From: Desulfurococcales archaeon
GTDB lineage: Archaea > Thermoproteota > Thermoprotei_A > Sulfolobales > Ignisphaeraceae
Assembly (NCBI GenBank): GCA_028276605.1
Contig: JAPYWC010000013.1
Span: forward strand, 1-14,951
Reading direction: 5' to 3'
Length of the DNA: 14,951 nucleotides
The notes under the pieces were generated by a model. The model was not told the DNA's origin. It did not search any database and saw only the letters and a list, made by a program, of their open reading frames with translations. How positions within the stretch are numbered: the first letter of the stretch is position 1; each line of letters begins with the position of its first letter. Below are positions 1 through 7,513 of this stretch, piece after piece. Made by a program: the position numbers and the translations under genes.

Positions 1-410
1 AGATAGTTGCAGCTCATAGAATTCCATATGTGGCTACAGCAAACCCAGCATACTTCTTGGATATGATGAACAAGTTTAAGCGAGGATTAGAGGTTGAAGG
101 ACCAGCATTTGTACAAGTTCTTCAGCCTTGTACAACTGGATGGAGGTTTGATCCTAGATATGGTATAAAGATTGCAAGACTTGCCACAGAAACGGCTATG
201 TGGATAAACTGGGAGATGGATCATGGCGAGTTTAGAGTTACAGTGCCCGTGCCTAAGAGAAAGCATGTAAGGCATTATATAAGGATGCAGGGCAGATTTA
301 GCCACTTAACTGATGAGGATATTGAAGAGCTGCAGAAATTTGTTGATGCTGAAGTTGAAAGAATTAACAAGATGGTTGGAAAAGAGGTTATAGGACCTGT
401 TGTAGAGTAA
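1..410 (+). CDS. porB: 2-oxoacid (probably pyruvate):ferredoxin oxidoreductase, beta subunit, C-terminal part
   Basis: This is the last ~136 codons of a gene cut by the left window edge; the frame is open from base 3. The beta subunit binds thiamine diphosphate and works with alpha, gamma and delta subunits in CoA-dependent oxidative decarboxylation of a 2-oxoacid, passing electrons to ferredoxin in the cytoplasm. The residues AAHRIPYVATANPAYF, then a Cys-containing PCTTGWRFDP stretch and the following IARLATETAMW match the end of PorB-type subunits, which are usually about 300 residues long. The GTG at base 30 is internal, because homologous sequence continues upstream of it. The ThDP-binding core lies outside the window, so pyruvate cannot be separated from other 2-oxoacids here. 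The stop codon sits 3 nt from the stop of the convergent rad50. Confidence 0.85.
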   Translation, partial: IVAAHRIPYVATANPAYFLDMMNKFKRGLEVEGPAFVQVLQPCTTGWRFDPRYGIKIARLATETAMWINWEMDHGEFRVTVPVPKRKHVRHYIRMQGRFSHLTDEDIEELQKFVDAEVERINKMVGKEVIGPVVE

Positions 411-413
411 GAT

Positions 414-2732
414 CTAGAACTCAATTAATTCTTTTTGTATCTGTTCCTTTTCCCTAACTACAGACTTGCCACCTTCCTTAAACACGAAATATACATGATC
501 AGCTATATCTATAACTTCTCTATCATGTGTAACAACAATGACCTGCGGTATTCGTTGCGATAACTTCTTTATTATCTCAAACACTATTTTTCTTCTCTCC
601 TCATCCAGAAACTGAGTTGGCTCATCTAACATTAGAAAACCTGGTAGCTTTCCAAATATTGTGTAGGCTATGGCAAGCCTTAATGCAATTGCAAGTGCAA
701 CACTTTCACCACCACTCAATCCACGCAGATCTATTTTGCCTAACGGGCTCTCAATATCTATGCCAAATTCTTCGTCTATCCTTATCCTGAAATCCATGCC
801 AAACTCGCTCAAAATATTGTTTGTGTACATTTCAATAAGCCTTCTAGCCTCGCGCGTGAGGATCTTTGCCAATAACCCGTCCTTACCGAGGATAGTGTTT
901 GCTAAAGAATCTAGAGCTCCATACACAGCAACTTCTTTCTCAAGATGCTTAATCTCATCGGTTAGTGCAGCAATTTGATTTTCTAAATCCTTTCTGATTT
1001 TCTCAAGCTCTTCCAGCTTACCTTCAATTCTACTTAACTCATCTTTTAAGCTCTGCAGCTTTTTAAAATTCTCTCTATATATGTGGTCTAACTTTGCAAA
1101 GTTAAGGTTAGTTACATCGATTCCTAGCTCTATTAATTGATTTTGCAGTTTTTTGAACTCTTCCTCTACTCTATTCTCATCGTTTAACCCAAGTTGTGAA
1201 AGAAGAGCGTTAATCTCATTCTTTCTCTCATTTAGTAGCTTTAGATATTCTATGCATTTTCTCTGTACGCACTGTACAGCCTTGATCGGGCTAATATCGT
1301 TCAATTCTATACACTCACTGAACTGAGAATAGTTCTTCGCATTCTCGACAATTTCATTTAGTATTTGTTTACTCGAAGCATATCCGTTTAATGCGTTTTT
1401 CATCTGCTGAATAAGTATATCTCGCTTTGCAATATACTTACGCATATTTTCATTAATGTTTTTCGCTTCAGATAGTATTTGTTGAAGCCTTGACTCAAGC
1501 ATTGTAAGCTCTTCTATAATCTTCTTCTCGCTTCTAATCCTCGATCTAATATCGCTTAACAAGTTTTTCTTCAACTCTTCATCTAATGATCTCCTACAAA
1601 CAGGGCATACAGAAGAGCCTTGAATTATTTGAATAGACCTCTCGCTGATATCAACTTCAGCTCTCTTAAGCTGTACTGTTCTTCGGACCTCATCAATTTT
1701 GCTCTCAATTATTGCGATAAGCTTCTCTAGGTTGTCAACATTACTAAGCTCAGAGTTGATAACCTTGGATACTTGTTGCTTCAAATCATTTATCCTGATT
1801 TCATACTCATTTAAAGTCTTCTCAACTTCTTCAAGCTCATGTTTAGCAGTCTTGTACATTTCAAGCTGCGAAACAATCCTTCCCATGTCAATGTTTAGCA
1901 CAGCATTACATACACCCTCAATTGGGCTTATACTTCTTACTTCAAGTACTAGATCCCTCAACCTCTTAATTCCATCAAATCTTATTAGAACATCTCTAGC
2001 TCTTTCAAGTCTTTCAACCTCCTTACTCAAACTGTTGACAGCTTTTTCAAGTTCTACCTTCTTGCTCAGTAACTCATTGATACTCTTCCTTACATTCTCA
2101 AGCTTTTTAGTTGCCTCATTCAATAACTTCTTCTTTTCCTCATAAACACTCCTCGCTTTTTCAATATCCTTAAGAGCTTCCTTTAGCGCTTCTTTAGCTT
2201 TTTCAAGATCTTCGAGACCTAGAAGCTTAAGCACTATCTCTTTTCTCTTAGCCTCACCCTCCTCAATAAATTTTGTAAGTTCGTTTTGACGCGAAATTAT
2301 TGAAAGCCTTACAGCATCAAAAGATGGTACTGAAAGAATTCTTTCTATGCTTTCAATAACATTCTGTACACCACTAGCAATCACCTTTCTACTACCATCT
2401 GGCAAGACCTCTATAAGTATAGCTGAATCAGGCTTGTTTATGCTAACAGTTCTTTGAACAATTAGGGTTCTTCCCCCTACGCTAAGCTCTACTTCAATTA
2501 ATCCTCCTGTTGCTCCAGCTCTTACAATGCTTTTCTTACCTTCTCCCCTAATTCCTTTAGCAGCTGTTGGTGAAACAAATAAAGCATATACTATTGCGTC
2601 TATAATGGAGCTTTTACCAGCTCCATTAGGACCTACAAATGCGACCAAACCCATAGGTAAAGTTATTTCAGTGTTCTCGTGTGATAAAATGTTCCTGAGC
2701 TTCACCTTTTTAAGTAAGATAAGCTCATTCAT
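414..2732 (-). CDS. rad50: DNA double-strand break repair ATPase Rad50
   Basis: Rad50 is the SMC-like ATPase of the Mre11-Rad50 complex, which tethers and helps process DNA ends. Visible elements are Walker A GPNGAGKS (res. 34-41), a Q-loop Gln near 149, a long coiled coil (about 175-370), the zinc-hook CPVC (376-379), the returning coil (about 385-605), the ABC signature LSGGE (672-676), Walker B FLMLDEP (699-705) and the H-loop His (736). All ATPase motifs are present, so it should be active. At 772 residues it is shorter than Pyrococcus Rad50 (about 880), with the difference in the coils. Extra Cys residues (275, 474, 488, 493) lie in the coils; see findings. The ATG overlaps the end of mre11 by 8 nt and follows an AGGGG ribosome binding site (2740-2744), so the two genes are probably translationally coupled. 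Confidence 0.97.
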   Translation of the reverse strand: MNELILLKKVKLRNILSHENTEITLPMGLVAFVGPNGAGKSSIIDAIVYALFVSPTAAKGIRGEGKKSIVRAGATGGLIEVELSVGGRTLIVQRTVSINKPDSAILIEVLPDGSRKVIASGVQNVIESIERILSVPSFDAVRLSIISRQNELTKFIEEGEAKRKEIVLKLLGLEDLEKAKEALKEALKDIEKARSVYEEKKKLLNEATKKLENVRKSINELLSKKVELEKAVNSLSKEVERLERARDVLIRFDGIKRLRDLVLEVRSISPIEGVCNAVLNIDMGRIVSQLEMYKTAKHELEEVEKTLNEYEIRINDLKQQVSKVINSELSNVDNLEKLIAIIESKIDEVRRTVQLKRAEVDISERSIQIIQGSSVCPVCRRSLDEELKKNLLSDIRSRIRSEKKIIEELTMLESRLQQILSEAKNINENMRKYIAKRDILIQQMKNALNGYASSKQILNEIVENAKNYSQFSECIELNDISPIKAVQCVQRKCIEYLKLLNERKNEINALLSQLGLNDENRVEEEFKKLQNQLIELGIDVTNLNFAKLDHIYRENFKKLQSLKDELSRIEGKLEELEKIRKDLENQIAALTDEIKHLEKEVAVYGALDSLANTILGKDGLLAKILTREARRLIEMYTNNILSEFGMDFRIRIDEEFGIDIESPLGKIDLRGLSGGESVALAIALRLAIAYTIFGKLPGFLMLDEPTQFLDEERRKIVFEIIKKLSQRIPQVIVVTHDREVIDIADHVYFVFKEGGKSVVREKEQIQKELIEF

Positions 2733-3921
2733 GGATCTTCCCCTGCATACCTACCTTCGTATTTATTGGTATTTTCCCAGCTCTTCCAATAGCTTCAAGT
2801 CTCTTTGCTGTTTCCATATCCTCTTTAAGATATTCAATTATACTCTTGACATTGGATTTTGAAGGCTCCTTAATTAGGTTTAGCAATAGTTGAGCGAGTT
2901 TCGGATTGTTGACTACCTGCTCTATGAGTTTCAAGACATCTATATGCTCTAGTTCTTCAAATGGAGTTGTCTGTTTTATCTCCTCGTCTCTGTCTTCGCG
3001 ATACCTAATCCTAAAGTACTCTATCTCACCGCGTTCCCTCAGCGATATAAGCAATTTCTCTACATGTTTCACCGCTTCGTTTTGAGCATTTACAACAACG
3101 ATGGGAGGTTTTGCTCCTTGCCTCTTAAGTTCAGTTATTACTTTGGTGAGCTCTTCCATAAAATGTTGAAAGTCTTTATAGTCAAGTATGATCCAGGGTC
3201 TTACACTCATCAACTTTATATACTGGGGCTTAGGAGACTCAAGACTTAGATCAATCATTGCAACATACTTGTCGCAACATTCATTCACCCTCAAAACCTC
3301 AGTAGCTCCTGGATAAACTGCGTATCCTAGACCATGTCTAAACTCTGATTTTATGTGGTAGTCACCTAAGGCGACATAGTTAAACCATTGAGGTATGCGT
3401 GATAATGAGATATCTGCTTGATCGCTTGGAATCCCAAGCTCTCTCAATAGCAGGTGAGCTACTAGTACATTTCTATATGCGTCCTTTACTGTTTTGCCGA
3501 TATTGGGTATACGATCTCTCTCTGTGTAGGGGACGCAGACAAAGTTTATTTTCCTACCTTCAATCTCAACCTCTCTTTGTGCAATCTCATTTACTGCAAG
3601 TATATCTATAACTCCAAGATCTAGGAGTAGCTGTAGAGGTGATACAGCAAGTTTCTTAGGGGTATCATGCTGACCAGATATGACGATAACCTTTATTCCC
3701 TTTTCCTTGAGCTTCTTAAGGCCTCTATAAGCTACTACATACGCCTCTGGTGGAGGATTCGGAGAATCAAAGAAATCTCCTGCATGTATATAGAATGTCA
3801 CTCTTTCCCTAATAGCGATCTCCACAGTTTCAGCAAAGGCCGCATAGATATCTTTAGCTCTTGAGAAGAGTCCAAAAGGCATGGCACCTAAATGAGTGTC
3901 ACTTACGTGGAGTGCAAGCAT
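2725..3921 (-). CDS. mre11: DNA double-strand break repair nuclease Mre11
   Basis: Mre11 is the metal-dependent nuclease partner of Rad50, with 3'-5' exonuclease and endonuclease activity used in end resection. The calcineurin-like phosphoesterase motifs are D8-x-H10 in SDTHLGAM, D49 in HAGDFFDS, His85, His156 and His189, spaced as in Pyrococcus Mre11. Two positions differ from the family pattern: GNHD is GQHD (Gln84) and GHxH is GDYH (Asp187). The C-terminal portion (about 330-398) is helical and charged, as expected for the Rad50-binding segment. The length of 398 residues is normal. The ATG at 3921 follows a 74-nt gap after herA containing a candidate TATA box (3955-3966), so mre11-rad50 may also be transcribed on their own. 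Identity is firm; full activity is less certain. Confidence 0.95.
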   Translation of the reverse strand: MLALHVSDTHLGAMPFGLFSRAKDIYAAFAETVEIAIRERVTFYIHAGDFFDSPNPPPEAYVVAYRGLKKLKEKGIKVIVISGQHDTPKKLAVSPLQLLLDLGVIDILAVNEIAQREVEIEGRKINFVCVPYTERDRIPNIGKTVKDAYRNVLVAHLLLRELGIPSDQADISLSRIPQWFNYVALGDYHIKSEFRHGLGYAVYPGATEVLRVNECCDKYVAMIDLSLESPKPQYIKLMSVRPWIILDYKDFQHFMEELTKVITELKRQGAKPPIVVVNAQNEAVKHVEKLLISLRERGEIEYFRIRYREDRDEEIKQTTPFEELEHIDVLKLIEQVVNNPKLAQLLLNLIKEPSKSNVKSIIEYLKEDMETAKRLEAIGRAGKIPINTKVGMQGKIHE

Positions 3922-3954
3922 TGCTTGGAGTACCCTTCAAGAAGTTTAGAGTAC

Positions 3955-3966
3955 CTAAATTAAATG
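3955..3966 (-). promoter_or_regulatory. Candidate TATA box for mre11-rad50
   Basis: Read on the minus strand, the herA-mre11 gap contains an AT-rich element CATTTAATTTAG about 35-45 nt upstream of the mre11 ATG. An AAGGG-like ribosome binding site lies between the two. The spacing fits an archaeal TATA box with a short leader. A second AT-rich element (CCTTAAATA on the minus strand, near 3981-3989) is an alternative. This is inferred from sequence only. Confidence 0.4.
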
Positions 3967-3995
3967 TTATGCTGAAAGAGTATTTAAGGTGAGCA

Positions 3996-5705
3996 TCATA
4001 TAATTTCTGTCAATTCCTTATAAAGATCATCGCTACTTTTAGCCAGGTTTTTAAGAGAATAACTCCTTTCTTTTAAAGATTTCCATATAGAGGCTATGTC
4101 AAGTGTAGTGCCAAGCTTCTTTCCGGTATGTTTATCTATTTTGACATATACTGGAAACCTACTGATCCACTCACCGAGTAGAATGGCTTCACCAGTATTT
4201 AATGCTGCCAGAGATGACGCAACATCTTCTGTTAATGCATCTGATACATTTACAATAAATTTTTGATCCTCTTCCTGTACAAGCTTCATGAACACAAAAT
4301 TCTGTATTTGACTAACTATGTTTGGATCTAAGTTTCGAGGTCTTTGAGAGACTATTGCGAGTGAAACTCCGAATTTCCTCCCCTCTCTCGCGACACGCTC
4401 TATAGACGCCCTTGAAACGGTCGTCCTTGTTGATGATATGAAACGGTGTGCCTCTTCAATAAATACTACAACTGGTAAGGGAGAGCCTTGCATTGTTCTA
4501 CTCCTAGCATTATTAAGTATTTCATCTAATAGAATCTTTACGCTATAGTCCTTTTGTTCATCAGGCAACTCCGAAATGTTAACCACTATTATTGTTGAAG
4601 GTCTTATGAGCTCTGTAATGGCGGGCGAAGAAAAGTTTAATGGTATACTCTCGAAGAATTCATCTGCTTTTGACTGAGCTTTTCTTCCGGAATCCTCATT
4701 GCCACCCTTACTGAGACTGTAAATGAGATTGATTACAGCGTTTTTGTATCCCTCCATCAAATTCTCGCTCTTAACCATCATGTCTACTACGGTACTGATA
4801 TAGTTCCTAGCCTCATTCCTGAGATCCTCAGGGATATACTTAAGGATCTCATTCTTTAGCGTCTTTACATCGTTGTCTGTATTAGGGATCACCCCTAATT
4901 TATCGCCTACAACTCCACAAACCTTCATTAGCGCTTCAGTTATTGCATTAACTATCTGTAAGGCCTTAGCTGTAAGGCTTCTTTGAATGGTTGCACCGGC
5001 TTCGGGTATTATCATTTTTGCAAGAAGTTTTGGCGGTATCTTTAGAGGATTGAACACAAAGTCTATGGATTGCACTAAAACCTCTGATGAACTTGGCGTC
5101 AAGTTTACGTACTCTCCATGTACATCAATTACTATTGCTGTGCCCCCTATTTCAGCAATTCTCTCAGCTAAGATGGCCACAGTATTGCTTTTGCCAGAGC
5201 CAGTGGTGCCTGTAATGAACAAGTGCTTTGTAAGTGCATTGACATCAACCCTTACTTCTACATCAGGTCTTCCAATTACATGACCTATTCTGATGCTACT
5301 GCCGGTCTGTATAGAGAATATTTTGGATAGTATTGTAGAGGGGGCTAAATATACATCAGCATCTGGATTGGGTGGTACAGTTGGAGTCAGAATAGAGTCG
5401 TCAACAACATCTGCAAATATTCTGGCTCTTGAAGGTGCATACCTAAGGTTTTCATCTTCAATGCCTATGTGTGTAGATGCAGCTATAAATGTTGGTGTTG
5501 TCTGTATGAGTTTTCTATATGAGGTTAAGCTTACAACACCAATTGCGCAATGCTTTTTTCTCTCACCAGTGGCTATGTCATAGGCTTCGAATGGTATTGT
5601 CACATATGTGCCTAATGGTATGGGGTATCTAGACACTATTTGAACGGTGTAAGGTGTTGATTCTTCACCAACTCTACCGATTAAAACATCTGATTTGCAA
5701 CTCAT
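3996..5705 (-). CDS. herA: DNA double-strand break repair helicase/translocase HerA
   Basis: HerA is a hexameric FtsK/VirB4-type DNA pump that normally works with the NurA nuclease, after Mre11-Rad50, to resect DNA ends. From a possible upstream GTG (5732), the motifs are an N-terminal beta-barrel (HAS) region with LIGRVGEE near 18-24, Walker A GTTGSGKS (175-182), DVHGEY (203-208), Walker B VVVFIEEAH (421-429) and the sensor/Arg region VSQRPRNLDP (461-470). I prefer the ATG at 5705. A GTGAT element (5713-5717) lies 7 nt upstream, and the GTG lacks a well-placed ribosome binding site. This gives 569 residues and a 13-nt gap after xpb; the GTG would overlap xpb by 14 nt. It is longer than the roughly 500-residue Sulfolobus HerA, mainly between Walker A and B. 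No nurA is found in the window. Confidence 0.93.
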   Translation of the reverse strand: MSCKSDVLIGRVGEESTPYTVQIVSRYPIPLGTYVTIPFEAYDIATGERKKHCAIGVVSLTSYRKLIQTTPTFIAASTHIGIEDENLRYAPSRARIFADVVDDSILTPTVPPNPDADVYLAPSTILSKIFSIQTGSSIRIGHVIGRPDVEVRVDVNALTKHLFITGTTGSGKSNTVAILAERIAEIGGTAIVIDVHGEYVNLTPSSSEVLVQSIDFVFNPLKIPPKLLAKMIIPEAGATIQRSLTAKALQIVNAITEALMKVCGVVGDKLGVIPNTDNDVKTLKNEILKYIPEDLRNEARNYISTVVDMMVKSENLMEGYKNAVINLIYSLSKGGNEDSGRKAQSKADEFFESIPLNFSSPAITELIRPSTIIVVNISELPDEQKDYSVKILLDEILNNARSRTMQGSPLPVVVFIEEAHRFISSTRTTVSRASIERVAREGRKFGVSLAIVSQRPRNLDPNIVSQIQNFVFMKLVQEEDQKFIVNVSDALTEDVASSLAALNTGEAILLGEWISRFPVYVKIDKHTGKKLGTTLDIASIWKSLKERSYSLKNLAKSSDDLYKELTEII

Positions 5706-5718
5706 TTTGAGAATCACT

Positions 5719-7413
5719 CTAAGAGTTTTCACTAATTGTTACGAGACCCTCATAAAGCATTTTAATTGCTTCTTTTCTCTTCTTAGATTCATACTCTTCA
5801 AATGTTCCCTTCACAATAACTTCATAAAGTCTGGCTTCTTTGCCTGGTGCAGGTCTTAGGAGTCGTCCTAATCTCTGAATGAACTGTCTTCTTGAGCCTG
5901 TACCTCCAGCTATTATGCCCACATTTGCATCAGGTATATCTATACCTTCATCACCAACAGTAGTCATTACGAGTACCCTCACAATTCCAGATTTAAACAT
6001 CTCTAATCTGCGCTTCCTTGTATTTTCATCTAGTTCACCGGTTATGTAATACGTGTTCAGCTCTTCAGCTATTCTCTTTGCTTGCTCGATATACTGTGTA
6101 AAGATGATTATCTTACTATCTTTTGCAAGTTCATCCTCAACGATTTGCTTAATGATGCGAAGTTTTTCTTGAGCAAGTGCAACGAGTTCTCTTATCTCAG
6201 CCCTAATCTTTAGAGCTTCCTTGGCGCTTTCATCTCCTCTCTTAGCATCCTCGATAAGTTGCTTAACTTCTCTAGTGCCAGCAAGTTTCCTAAACTTTTC
6301 CAGGAGCTCTTTATACTTAGTTCTTTCTTCAGGTGTTAACGAAACCCTTATAGTGATGATCCTAAATGGTGCTATATATCCCTTCTCTGCGAGTTCCTGA
6401 AATGATTTAGCATATACTACCCCACCCATGAGGGGAAAGAGATCAACATGTCTTCCATCTTCTCTTATAACCGTAGCAGACAAACCCATCCTCATATCAG
6501 CAAAACTATTCTCAGCAATATACCTAAACTTATCTGCTGGTAAATGATGCACCTCATCTATTATCAGCAATGAAAAGTATGGTGCCAAAACATCTATGTA
6601 TCTAAAAGCTGACTGATATGTTGTTATTGTTATTGGTGCTAAGCGTTTCTCATTAGCGTAGTAAAAGCCTATGAGTGCTCTTGGAATATCCGTAAATTCC
6701 ACTACTTTGTCGGCCCACTGAATCATCTGCTCTTTGGTATACGTAACAATAAGTGTTCTAACCCCTAACTCTGCTATAGCTGCTATAGCTATAATAGTCT
6801 TGCCGGTACCAGTAGGTAGCGCTATTATACCCTTATAATTATTCTTCTTCCAAGCTTCTAAAGCCTCAACCTGATACTCTCTTAGTGTGCCCTTAAATGT
6901 TGGTTTAAATGGCAAAGGCATAGCTTTTTCAATACCAGTATTGTTAACAACTTCAATTCCCCTCTTCCTCAAAGAGTCTATTACTTGAAATAAATACATA
7001 GGCTTTGAAATCTTGAAGGCTTTCTTCTCTTTATCATAGAGAATTATACGGTTTTCTCTCAGATCCTTTACCAGATCCCCTAGGTACATGTTAGGTTTCA
7101 GATATATTCCATCAGCACCTTTCTCTATGATCACTGTGGGTATGTAATTGCTTAAAAGTTTCTTAACATCCTCTAGAGAACCAGACTCAAATTCAGCCTC
7201 ATACCCCTCTAAAAGATCTATGATATCATGGGGGGAAATCTTCTTATCTCTAAGAGCTTGAGAAAGCTTGTTAACGTCTATGGCAAACTTTGCCCCTTCG
7301 CTATCCTTACCCAGGTATTTGGCAAATGTAAGAAATAGTTTAAAGTCTTCCTCATCTATCCAATCCTTAATGTAAAAAATAATGTTGCGGCGTTGATGTT
7401 CAGCACCACTCAA
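5719..7413 (-). CDS. xpb: Archaeal XPB (Rad25/Ssl2-type) superfamily 2 DNA helicase
   Basis: XPB is an ATP-dependent 3'-5' DNA helicase/translocase; in eukaryotes it is part of TFIIH, while archaeal versions are linked to DNA repair. Motifs are Q-motif-like LREYQVEALEAW (177-188), Walker A LPTGTGKT (199-206), DEVH (286-289), SAT (312-314), the XPB-typical RED motif (317-319), a charged helical thumb-like insert (about 360-425) and motif VI QRLGRLLRP (514-522). The 564 residues exceed described archaeal XPBs of about 450; the surplus is roughly 100 residues at the N-terminus. The start is TTG at 7413; no other start codon lies just upstream in frame, and the next Met is residue 109. The usual partner Bax1 is not adjacent. 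Instead, herA follows directly, suggesting cotranscription with the resection genes. Confidence 0.93.
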   Translation of the reverse strand: MSGAEHQRRNIIFYIKDWIDEEDFKLFLTFAKYLGKDSEGAKFAIDVNKLSQALRDKKISPHDIIDLLEGYEAEFESGSLEDVKKLLSNYIPTVIIEKGADGIYLKPNMYLGDLVKDLRENRIILYDKEKKAFKISKPMYLFQVIDSLRKRGIEVVNNTGIEKAMPLPFKPTFKGTLREYQVEALEAWKKNNYKGIIALPTGTGKTIIAIAAIAELGVRTLIVTYTKEQMIQWADKVVEFTDIPRALIGFYYANEKRLAPITITTYQSAFRYIDVLAPYFSLLIIDEVHHLPADKFRYIAENSFADMRMGLSATVIREDGRHVDLFPLMGGVVYAKSFQELAEKGYIAPFRIITIRVSLTPEERTKYKELLEKFRKLAGTREVKQLIEDAKRGDESAKEALKIRAEIRELVALAQEKLRIIKQIVEDELAKDSKIIIFTQYIEQAKRIAEELNTYYITGELDENTRKRRLEMFKSGIVRVLVMTTVGDEGIDIPDANVGIIAGGTGSRRQFIQRLGRLLRPAPGKEARLYEVIVKGTFEEYESKKRKEAIKMLYEGLVTISENS

Positions 7414-7455
7414 TTTTCTTGCCCAAACTGTCTCTACTATTTGAAATACTCTTAT

Positions 7456-7471
7456 ACACGGTTACACGGTT
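7456..7471. repeat. Perfect tandem 8-bp repeat (2 x ACACGGTT) in the xpb promoter
   Basis: Two identical, directly adjacent copies of ACACGGTT occur on the plus strand (AACCGTGT on the minus strand), in the only sizeable gap between the asparaginase gene and xpb. They abut the candidate TATA box and cover the stretch leading to the predicted transcription start. In archaea that is where repressors commonly bind. The repeat itself is seen directly; the operator role is inferred. Confidence 0.75.
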
Positions 7472-7478
7472 ATATATG
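7470..7478 (-). promoter_or_regulatory. Candidate TATA box of the xpb(-herA) promoter
   Basis: On the minus strand CATATATAA lies about 57 nt upstream of the xpb TTG start. An archaeal TATA box here would place transcription start near 7449, leaving a leader of about 35 nt. The tandem octamer at 7456-7471 sits directly between this TATA box and the predicted start site. A second TATA-like run (TATAAGAG near 7449-7456) is an alternative. Confidence 0.45.
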
Positions 7479-7513
7479 TGGCACAGCTTCTCACAAGTAT
7501 TTATGGGCTGGCT

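Noticed and set aside
1699..2145. 148-residue plus-strand frame rich in Ser and Leu
   Set aside because: It is the antisense reading of the Rad50 coiled coil; its composition follows from the Glu/Lys/Leu-rich coil codons.
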